This document shows, in pieces, positions 6,594 to 12,881 of a stretch of 20,800 nucleotides of DNA. The notes under the pieces are model-generated. The model was given only the letters and a program-made list of their open reading frames with translations, was not told the DNA's origin and made no database searches. Numbering within the stretch: position 1 is the stretch's first letter; the number at the start of each line of letters is the position of its first letter. This DNA comes from Methylophilaceae bacterium UBA7525 (GTDB lineage Bacteria > Pseudomonadota > Gammaproteobacteria > Burkholderiales > Methylophilaceae): positions 3,208 through 24,007 of the forward strand of contig DLMX01000014.1 in assembly GCA_002479405.1 (NCBI GenBank), written 5' to 3'. The position numbers were made by a program, and so were the translations under genes.

Positions 6594-7754
6594 TTGAAAA
6601 TCCTGTTCGTTTCAGATGTCTATTTCCCTCGCGTCAATGGCGTCTCCACTTCCATACGCACCTTTGTCTATCAGTTGCAGGAACTGGGACACGAAGTGCA
6701 CCTGGTGGCGCCGGATTACGGTGTGGCGACGGAAGATGAAGCCTGGATCAGGCGCATTCCCGCCCGCCGTATCTATTTCGATCCGGAAGACCGCTTGATG
6801 AAGTATGGCCTGGCGCTGGATCAGTTGATGCAGCTGCGCAGCGAAAAATACGACCTGGTACATATCCACACGCCGTTCGCCGCGCATTATCTCGGCCAGA
6901 GACTGGCGCATCTGCTCGATGTGCCCTGTGTCGAGACCTATCACACCTTCTTCGAGGACTATCTGCATCATTATCTGCCCTGGATACCTCGGAGCACTGC
7001 GCGCGGCATTGCCCGGTTTGTCTCACGGCGACAATGCAACGGGGTCGATGCCATCGTCGCGCCTTCGCAGCCCATGCTCGATGTCCTGCGTTCATACGGC
7101 GTCAAGGCCAAAGCCGAGGTGATTCCTACCGGACTGCAGGCCCAGAGTTTCGCTAGAGCCGACGGTGCTGTATTCCGCGAAAAACATCAGATTCCGCATG
7201 ATCGGCCGATGGTGCTTTATGTCGGTCGGGTGGCTTTCGAAAAGAACATCGACTTTCTGCTGCGCATGGCTTCCGAATTGTGCGAGATGCAGCCGGACAT
7301 GCTGCTGGTGGTCGCCGGTGAAGGGCCTGCCGAAAAAGGTCTGCATCAGCTGGCAATCGAATTGAACCTGCAGAACAATATCCGCTTTATCGGCTATCTG
7401 GATCGAAACACCGAGTTGAACAGCTGTTACAAGGCGGCTGATGTTTTTGTCTTTTCATCCAAATCAGAGACTCAGGGTCTGGTCATCATCGAGGCGATGG
7501 CCCAGGGCACGCCGGTGGTGGCGATTGCCGAACTGGGTACCAAATCGATTCTGGTGGAGGGTGAAGGCGCGCTGATCGCACCGGAGGATGAAGTGGTTTT
7601 TGCCGAAAAAGTGAACAGTATTCTGCAGGACAAGAAGCTGCGACAGAAACTGAGTGTCAAGGCTTTGGCCTATGTGCAACAGAAATGGACTTCACGGGCG
7701 ATGGCTGAGCGGCTGCTGTCTTTTTATCGAAGTATGCTGAGCCGGCAGCGCTAA
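6594..7754 (+). CDS. GT4-family glycosyltransferase, diacylglycerol glucosyltransferase-like
   Basis: GT-B fold retaining glycosyltransferase of 386 residues. The N-terminal acceptor domain begins ILFVSDVYFPRVNGVSTSI, closely resembling 1,2-diacylglycerol 3-glucosyltransferases and related glycolipid synthases of family GT4, and includes HIHTPFAAHYLGQ. The C-terminal donor domain has VLYVGRVAFEKNIDFLL and the catalytic E-x7-E motif (SETQGLVIIEAMAQG). It has no signal peptide or clear membrane span, so it probably acts at the cytoplasmic membrane surface. The start is the rare TTG at 6594, supported by GAGG at 6584-6587 six bases before it; the family N-terminus MKILFVSD also fits. It follows dgkA by 93 bases, which contain a PhoB-box-like promoter. 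A strong terminator follows. Family is certain. Diacylglycerol as acceptor is inferred from similarity and neighbours; a mannosyl or other lipid acceptor is possible. Confidence 0.85.
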   Translation: MKILFVSDVYFPRVNGVSTSIRTFVYQLQELGHEVHLVAPDYGVATEDEAWIRRIPARRIYFDPEDRLMKYGLALDQLMQLRSEKYDLVHIHTPFAAHYLGQRLAHLLDVPCVETYHTFFEDYLHHYLPWIPRSTARGIARFVSRRQCNGVDAIVAPSQPMLDVLRSYGVKAKAEVIPTGLQAQSFARADGAVFREKHQIPHDRPMVLYVGRVAFEKNIDFLLRMASELCEMQPDMLLVVAGEGPAEKGLHQLAIELNLQNNIRFIGYLDRNTELNSCYKAADVFVFSSKSETQGLVIIEAMAQGTPVVAIAELGTKSILVEGEGALIAPEDEVVFAEKVNSILQDKKLRQKLSVKALAYVQQKWTSRAMAERLLSFYRSMLSRQR

Positions 7755-7767
7755 ATGCGGAACAATT

Positions 7768-7799
7768 AAAAAGCCGGATTGTTTCCAATCCGGCTTTTT
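7768..7799. terminator. Bidirectional intrinsic terminator
   Basis: Perfect 14-base arms at 7768-7781 and 7786-7799 flank a TTTC loop. The stem is GC-rich at its centre (GCCGG) and ends in A5 on the left and T5 on the right, so it works as an intrinsic terminator in both directions. It serves the glycosyltransferase gene (+), which ends 13 bases upstream, and efp (-), which ends 26 bases away on the other side. Confidence 0.95.
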
Positions 7800-7825
7800 G
7801 CATTGCTGAACCTGCTTAAATCTGC

Positions 7826-8383
7826 TTACTTCACGCGGTTCTTGTATTCCAGCGTGCGGGTGTCGATTTCGATCTTGTCGCCGATTTCGCAGAACAGTGG
7901 TACTGGCAGCTCGAAGCCGGTGTTGATCTTGGCTGGCTTCATGACCTTGCCGGAGGTGTCGCCCTTGACGGCTGGCTCGGTGTACACGATTTCACGAACG
8001 ACAGAGTTCGGCAGTTCGACGGAGATCGGCTTGCCGTTGTAGAACACGACTTCGCATTCCATGCCGTCTTCCAGGAATTTCAGCGCGTCTTCCATGGTTT
8101 CGGCTTCGACTTCGTACTGGTTGTATTCGGCATCCATGAACACATACATCGGGTCGGCGAAGTAGGAGTAGGTGACATCCTTCTTTTCCAGCACGACGAC
8201 GTCGAACTTGTCATCTGCCTTGTAGACGGCTTCGCTCGGTGACTCGGTGAGCAGATTCTTGAATTTCATCTTGACCACGGAGGAGTTGCGGCCGGATTTG
8301 CTGTATTCGGCCTTGAGCACGACCATGGGATCGTTGCCCACCATAAACACGTTACCTACGCGGAGTTCCTGAGCTGTTTTCAT
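7826..8383 (-). CDS. efp: Elongation factor P (Arg32 type)
   Basis: Translation factor of 185 residues that binds the ribosome beside the P site and relieves stalling at consecutive prolines. It has the usual three beta-barrel domains: a KOW-like N domain (about 1-64), an OB domain (about 67-127) and a C-terminal OB domain (about 130-185) with GDKIEIDTRTLEYKNR at the end. The loop tip is SKSGRNSS with Arg at position 32, in place of the Lys34 modified by EpmA/EpmB in E. coli. This is the variant modified with rhamnose by EarP, whose gene lies immediately upstream on the same strand. It probably has its own extended -10 promoter in the 62-base gap as well as read-through from earP. It ends at the shared bidirectional terminator. 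Confidence 0.98.
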   Translation of the reverse strand: MKTAQELRVGNVFMVGNDPMVVLKAEYSKSGRNSSVVKMKFKNLLTESPSEAVYKADDKFDVVVLEKKDVTYSYFADPMYVFMDAEYNQYEVEAETMEDALKFLEDGMECEVVFYNGKPISVELPNSVVREIVYTEPAVKGDTSGKVMKPAKINTGFELPVPLFCEIGDKIEIDTRTLEYKNRVK

Positions 8384-8428
8384 GTGATGTCCTGCGACCT
8401 AAAAATTTGGAGGAGTAAAAAGCCGCGC

Positions 8429-8437
8429 ATTATATCA
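8429..8437 (-). promoter_or_regulatory. Extended -10 promoter of efp
   Basis: Read on the minus strand, TGATATAAT (8437-8429) is a perfect extended -10 (TGnTATAAT) in the earP-efp gap, 45 bases before the efp start codon. No good -35 is found at normal spacing, which extended -10 promoters do not need. It would let efp be made in excess over earP, fitting substrate versus modifying enzyme. Confidence 0.6.
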
Positions 8438-8445
8438 GAGTTTTA

Positions 8446-9558
8446 TCAAGAATTCTCGCAAAAAATCACCAGCTTAGACGCAAGATCGGGCAGCCGTGCC
8501 AAATCCTCTGTGCGTTGTTCGGCATATGCCTGCAGTGCCGGTAGTTGTTGCAACAGTTGCTGCCAGTGCGCGGCTTGCAGGTCGCCGCCAACCCAGGCGC
8601 GGTGGAACTGTTCCATGCTATCTCTGGCAGCTGCTTCACAAGCTTGGTTGTGGCAGTCGAAAAAGGCCTGCAGTTTGAGCAGGTGGGTGTCCTCTTGCTG
8701 CCGGTAGGGTTGCCAGATGAAAGGGCGCGCGGCCCAGATCGCGCGTATCCAGCTGTCTTCGCCGCGCACGAAATTGAGATCGCAGCTCCACAACAGACGG
8801 TCGTAGGCGTCCTGCGAGAGGAAGGGCAGGATCTCGACCGTCAGCTGACCGCTGCTGATCTGCTGGCCGACAGTCAGTTGCGTCACCTCGAAGAAATCGC
8901 AGACGGCGGGCAGGATGCCGGTTTGCGGAATGCGGCAATGCACCGGTTGCGGCCCCTGCGCCATGACGGAGAGCAGCTGACGGATAGGCGCAAACGGGTA
9001 GCAGAAGAGTGATACCTGCAGTGCACTAGCCCCGGCGCCGTTGTCAGCCAGTTGTTGCCGTTGCACGAATGCATTGCGTGTGGCGAACAGGTCTTTTTCA
9101 CGTAGCAGGCCGCCGGTACGCTCGGTGAAGCCTGGGAAGAAGAAGGTCTTGTTCAGCGGCAGTCTGGGGTGGGGCGACGGTTTGAGGTGGTAATCCTCCA
9201 CCCAGCTTTCCGCGCTTAGGTATTCCAGGTTGAGCCATATGGGACGAGTCTCGGCCATGGCCTGCAGGTAATTCTCCGGCAGTTCGCAGGCGAAGGCCTC
9301 GATCACCACATCAGCCACGAAATCAAAACGAAACTCCGGCTGCCAGTGATGGATTGCGATGCCGTCGATTTTCTGTACAGGCAGCACGGTATCGACTTCC
9401 GGCAACAGGCGCTGCGTGCTTTCCAGATCATCGACCCAGAGCCGGATATCCAGGCCGTATTCGTGTGACAGCTGTCTTGCCAGACGCCAGCAGACGCCGA
9501 TGTCGCCGAAGTTATCGACGACGCGGCAAAAGATGTCCCATCGTTGTTTTTTATGCAT
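8446..9558 (-). CDS. earP: EF-P arginine rhamnosyltransferase EarP
   Basis: Cytoplasmic inverting glycosyltransferase (formerly DUF2331) that moves rhamnose from dTDP-L-rhamnose to Arg32 of elongation factor P. The 370-residue length is normal. The N-terminal signature WDIFCRVVDNFGDIGVCWRLARQL holds the catalytic aspartates, here Asp15 and Asp19. The C-terminal nucleotide-sugar region carries the conserved FVRGEDSWIRAIWAARPFIWQPYRQQEDTH. The gene lies directly upstream of efp on the same strand, and the EF-P it would modify has Arg32, so the pair is self-consistent. The host would need dTDP-rhamnose synthesis genes, which are not in this window. The start at 9558 lacks a clear Shine-Dalgarno but fits family alignments from memory. 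It is divergent from the copper efflux operon. Confidence 0.96.
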   Translation of the reverse strand: MHKKQRWDIFCRVVDNFGDIGVCWRLARQLSHEYGLDIRLWVDDLESTQRLLPEVDTVLPVQKIDGIAIHHWQPEFRFDFVADVVIEAFACELPENYLQAMAETRPIWLNLEYLSAESWVEDYHLKPSPHPRLPLNKTFFFPGFTERTGGLLREKDLFATRNAFVQRQQLADNGAGASALQVSLFCYPFAPIRQLLSVMAQGPQPVHCRIPQTGILPAVCDFFEVTQLTVGQQISSGQLTVEILPFLSQDAYDRLLWSCDLNFVRGEDSWIRAIWAARPFIWQPYRQQEDTHLLKLQAFFDCHNQACEAAARDSMEQFHRAWVGGDLQAAHWQQLLQQLPALQAYAEQRTEDLARLPDLASKLVIFCENS

Positions 9559-9579
9559 TCGGGGGCCAGTAGGTTAAAG

Positions 9580-9608
9580 TTGCTTGAACCATGCTTGGGT
9601 GCTAGAGT
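9580..9608 (+). promoter_or_regulatory. Possible promoter of the copper efflux operon
   Basis: TTGCTT (9580-9585) and TAGAGT (9603-9608) are separated by 17 bases and match -35 and -10 consensus at 4 of 6 each. The ATG of the first gene lies only nine bases after the -10, so the transcript would be nearly leaderless. No Shine-Dalgarno is seen before that ATG. This is tentative. Confidence 0.3.
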
Positions 9609-9617
9609 CTACGAATC

Positions 9618-9968
9618 ATGAAGTTCTCCCGCATACTTGCAGCTTTCCTCGTTCTGGCACTGGCTTCCAGCTCTGCGCTGGCTGCCATGTGCGCTGCATC
9701 GTGTGCAAGCCTGCAATTGCAGGAACAGGTGCTTGAAATGGCATCGTCCGGCATGGATATGCATGATTGTCATCAGGCAGATTCTACACAACAGCAACCG
9801 GAAACTGAGCATCAGAATTGCACAATGGCTGGCTGTCACTTTTCACAGGTCGTGTTTGATAACGATTTCAAACATCAGACACCTGACTTGATCAGTGCTT
9901 TGCAGCCGGTTTTTATCTCCACCGCTATTTCAGCAGATCAACCTCCCCCGATAAAACCTCCCGCTTGA
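9618..9968 (+). CDS. Small secreted Cys/His/Met-rich protein of the copper efflux operon
   Basis: A 116-residue protein that I cannot assign to a named family with confidence. Residues 1-22 form a clear signal peptide ending in ALA, so the mature protein is periplasmic. The mature part has five Cys (25, 29, 51, 68, 73), several His (49, 52, 65, 74) and Met (24, 41, 46, 48, 70), many clustered as MDMHDCH and CTMAGCH, which looks like soft-metal binding. The C-terminus is Pro-rich (QPPPIKPPA). It is the first gene of the operon, 58 bases before the outer membrane channel gene. Small secreted proteins occupy the same place before czcC- or cusC-type genes (CzcI-like or CopL-like proteins), so a role in periplasmic copper/silver handling or sensing is plausible but inferred. 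Confidence 0.75.
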   Translation: MKFSRILAAFLVLALASSSALAAMCAASCASLQLQEQVLEMASSGMDMHDCHQADSTQQQPETEHQNCTMAGCHFSQVVFDNDFKHQTPDLISALQPVFISTAISADQPPPIKPPA

Positions 9969-10026
9969 ACTGACGTTCAGAGGCGAGGGCCTCAGTCCGT
10001 CCATTTCAAGCGCTCAGGAGAGTTTT

Positions 10027-11331
10027 ATGCTTACCCCATTTCTGTACAGGTCCATCAGGAGCCTGTTCTTGGCCATTGCGATAACCATGGCATCGCCTGT
10101 TATTGCCGGGCAAGGCGAGTTATCACCCCCGGTGCCTGGTGAGCCTCTGTCCCTGGCTGATGCCGTGAGGCTTGCGACACAGTCACAGCCTATATTGCAA
10201 TCCCTGGACGATGCGGCTGCGGCGGCGCGGGAATCCGCTGTCAGGGAAGGTCAATTGGCCGATCCCAGGCTCATGCTGGGATTTGCTAATTTGCCGGTCA
10301 CCAGCAGCGATGCGCTGCGATTCAATCGTGATGACATGACCATGGCCACCATAGGCCTGTCCCAGGAAGTGACGCCCCGCTCGAAACGTGAGGCTTACGC
10401 CAATGTGCTGGAAGCCGAGGCCGGGCAATATCATATGGAGCAGCTGGCGACGGCTCGTGCCATTCAGCTGGAGGTGGCGATGGCATGGCTGGATGTGTAC
10501 GAGGCACAGCATCAATCAGGCTTGTATCAGCGTATCGTCGACGACATGGTGGCGGAGCGTGGCGTCCTTGCCTCAAGAATCAGTTCAGGCGCTGCAAAGA
10601 CTTCTGAAGTGTTGATTCTGGACCGGCAGTTATCCATGGCAAAGGACCAGCACTTGCAGGCAAAAGGCGATGAGCGCAGGGCGCGCGCCAAGCTGGCGCG
10701 ATGGATCGGCAATGACGCCATGCGGCCGGTTTCGGAGGAGGAGTTGCCGGTGGCGCCGGTGCCCAATACGGCAAATGTGGTTGAAAACCACCCCGTTTTG
10801 CAGAATGCCCGGCAGATTGAGGCCGTGGCCATGTCTGAACTTGAACGCGCCAAAACCGAACGCTTGCAGAACTGGGGCTGGGAGATCAGTTATGGACGGC
10901 GTTTCAATGATTTGAGTGACATGCTCACTTTCCAAGTGGCGATTGATTTGCAGACAGACCGTGCCAACCGGCAGGACAGGCGTGCAGCCGAGAAGCTGTT
11001 GCTGGCTGAAAAGGCGCGCAAGCTGACTGAGGACAAACGCCAGGAGCTGGCGGCCCAGCTTGAAGCGGCACGTGCCGAATGGGAGACCGCATGGGCACGT
11101 GAAGAAGAACATCAGGAGCGCCTGTTGCCGGCAGTGGATATGCGGCTGCGACTTGCCGAGGCCGGCTATGCTGCAGGCAGCCAGCCGCTGTCGGAAGTAT
11201 GGGAGGCGCGCAGAGCCGTGCTTGAGGTGCAGATCGAACACTGGGCCATCATGACGGCGTTGCAACGGGCGATGGTCAAGGTGGGTTATCTGTTGAACGA
11301 TGACCGTTTGTTTCCCGGGAGTGCATCATGA
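10027..11331 (+). CDS. cusC: TolC/CusC-family outer membrane efflux channel
   Basis: Outer membrane component of a tripartite heavy-metal efflux pump, 434 residues. A signal peptide (about residues 1-27, ending VIA) is followed by the first TolC repeat, LSLADAVRLATQSQPILQSLDDAAAAARESAVREGQLADPRL. Long alpha-helical, heptad-like segments follow, and a second repeat begins near VENHPVLQNARQIEAVAMSELERAKTERLQNWGWEISYGRRF. There is no lipobox, unlike E. coli CusC, which is a lipoprotein; this one would be cut by signal peptidase I. A good Shine-Dalgarno (AGGAGAG, 10016-10022) precedes the ATG. The stop overlaps the cusB start (ATGA), showing tight co-translation. Specificity is inferred from CusB and CusA; the symbol is by position and role rather than close sequence identity. 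Confidence 0.88.
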   Translation: MLTPFLYRSIRSLFLAIAITMASPVIAGQGELSPPVPGEPLSLADAVRLATQSQPILQSLDDAAAAARESAVREGQLADPRLMLGFANLPVTSSDALRFNRDDMTMATIGLSQEVTPRSKREAYANVLEAEAGQYHMEQLATARAIQLEVAMAWLDVYEAQHQSGLYQRIVDDMVAERGVLASRISSGAAKTSEVLILDRQLSMAKDQHLQAKGDERRARAKLARWIGNDAMRPVSEEELPVAPVPNTANVVENHPVLQNARQIEAVAMSELERAKTERLQNWGWEISYGRRFNDLSDMLTFQVAIDLQTDRANRQDRRAAEKLLLAEKARKLTEDKRQELAAQLEAARAEWETAWAREEEHQERLLPAVDMRLRLAEAGYAAGSQPLSEVWEARRAVLEVQIEHWAIMTALQRAMVKVGYLLNDDRLFPGSAS

Positions 11332-12881
11332 AACGCTCATATTTGATAATGATCGCTGCAGTCATTGTGCTGCTGGCCATTCTTGCAGGTTACTGGCTCA
11401 AGCCATTCGACTCCGATCATGCCGATCATGCACAAGTCAATGTTGATGGTGTCGTGCAGGACGATAGCGGCAAAACGGTATTGTTCTGGTATGACCCCAT
11501 GGTGCCGGGGCAGAAGTTCGACAAGCCGGGTAAGTCACCCTTCATGGATATGATGCTGGTGCCGAAATATGCCGAAGCCGAGGCGCAGGATGGCGGCGTC
11601 ATGATTTCCCCGCAAACCGTGCAGAATCTTGGCATCCGCCTGGCTAAAGTAGAGATGACGAGTTTCACTGACCGGCTGAGTGCAGTGGGCCGTATCGAGC
11701 CGGATGAGCGCCGTTTTTATAGCGTGCAGCCGCGCATCGCGGGTTTTGTAGACAGGCTGCTGGTGCGTGCCGTAGGTGACCCGGTAAGCAAGGGCCAGAA
11801 AATCGCCGAGATCTATGCCCCGGAACTTCTGGCTGCCCAGCATGAATACCTTGCCCTGCTTGATTACAAGGATGCCACTATTGCCGAAGGGTTGGCGCAG
11901 GCAGCACATGGCCGCCTAAGTTTGTTGGGCATGACCCGGGACGAGATCGCAGCGATTACGCGTAATCGGCGTGCTACGGAACGTTTTGGCGTCTATGCGC
12001 CATCCTCCGGCGTCGTCACCGGGATGAGTGTACGCGAGGGGGCGCAATTGATGACAGGGGCCTCGCTGATGCAGATCGCCGACCTGTCGTCGGTATGGCT
12101 TGTAGCCGAGGTTCCTGAACGCGACATCATGCGACTCAAGCCGGGCGCCGCTGCCAAAGTCGAGCTGCGGAGTCTGCCGGGAGAAGTCTTTGCAGGCGAA
12201 GTGAATTACATCTATCCGACGCTGGACGAGGTATCACGTACTGCCCGAGTACGGGTGGAACTGACCAATCGCGACGGTTTGCTGCGGCCCGGCATCTACG
12301 GCAATGTCAGGCTGGAAGGGGCGTCGCGAGATGCGCTTTCTGTCCCCAGCGAGAGTGTCATCGCCACCGGCCTTCGCAAGCTCGTGATAGTCAAACAGCA
12401 GTCGGGTTTTATGCCTGTAGCGGTGGAAACCGGGCAGGAGCACGATGGCCGCACGGAGATACTCACGGGTCTTGATGCCGGTGAAACCGTGGTGGCTTCC
12501 GGCCAGTTCCTGATCGATTCTGAGGCTTCGTTGTCCGGGGTGCTTGCCAGGCTTGCACAACAGCCTGAGGCGGTAACAGGGATGGATGCGGAGGATGAGC
12601 ATGCAGGGCATGACATGACTGACATGTCACTTGAAGAGCCAATGCCGGAAGGCACTGGCAAGGTCATTGAAGTCGACGCCAAGTCAGGCAAGGTGGTGCT
12701 GGCGCATGACCCGATCCCGGCCCTGGAATGGCCGTCCATGACGATGGGATTCCGTGTTTCCGACCCTCGGCAGCTTGATGGCATCACGGTTGGCGATCAG
12801 GTGCGGTTTTCCCTCAAGCTGGATAGCCAAGGCGGCCAGTACGACATTGCAGACATCCGCAGGCAGGGAGGTGCACGATGA
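11328..12881 (+). CDS. cusB: CusB-type periplasmic adaptor with fused C-terminal CusF domain
   Basis: Membrane fusion protein linking the CusA pump to the outer membrane channel, 517 residues. Residues 5-24 form a signal anchor. A CusB N-terminal metal-binding-type segment follows (WYDPMVPGQKFDKPGKSPFMDM, starting near residue 54). Next come the barrel-sandwich and beta-barrel adaptor domains (VQPRIAGFVDRLLVRAVGDPVSKGQ; YAPSSGVVTGMSVREGAQL). After a His/Met/Asp-rich linker (about 420-445), the last 75 residues are a CusF domain. Its Cu(I)/Ag(I) ligands are His460, Trp468, Met471 and Met473, with the same spacing as CusF His36, Trp44, Met47 and Met49. CusF is a separate periplasmic chaperone in E. 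coli; fusion to the adaptor is known in some silver and copper systems. The start overlaps the tolC-type gene by four bases, and the end overlaps cusA by four. Confidence 0.94.
   Translation: MKRSYLIMIAAVIVLLAILAGYWLKPFDSDHADHAQVNVDGVVQDDSGKTVLFWYDPMVPGQKFDKPGKSPFMDMMLVPKYAEAEAQDGGVMISPQTVQNLGIRLAKVEMTSFTDRLSAVGRIEPDERRFYSVQPRIAGFVDRLLVRAVGDPVSKGQKIAEIYAPELLAAQHEYLALLDYKDATIAEGLAQAAHGRLSLLGMTRDEIAAITRNRRATERFGVYAPSSGVVTGMSVREGAQLMTGASLMQIADLSSVWLVAEVPERDIMRLKPGAAAKVELRSLPGEVFAGEVNYIYPTLDEVSRTARVRVELTNRDGLLRPGIYGNVRLEGASRDALSVPSESVIATGLRKLVIVKQQSGFMPVAVETGQEHDGRTEILTGLDAGETVVASGQFLIDSEASLSGVLARLAQQPEAVTGMDAEDEHAGHDMTDMSLEEPMPEGTGKVIEVDAKSGKVVLAHDPIPALEWPSMTMGFRVSDPRQLDGITVGDQVRFSLKLDSQGGQYDIADIRRQGGAR

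Noticed and set aside
9571..9608. Possible CueR/MerR-type operator before the copper efflux operon
   Set aside because: The -35 to -10 spacing is 17 bases rather than the 19-20 typical of MerR-family promoters, and the dyad (ACC...GGT) is too short to support the call.
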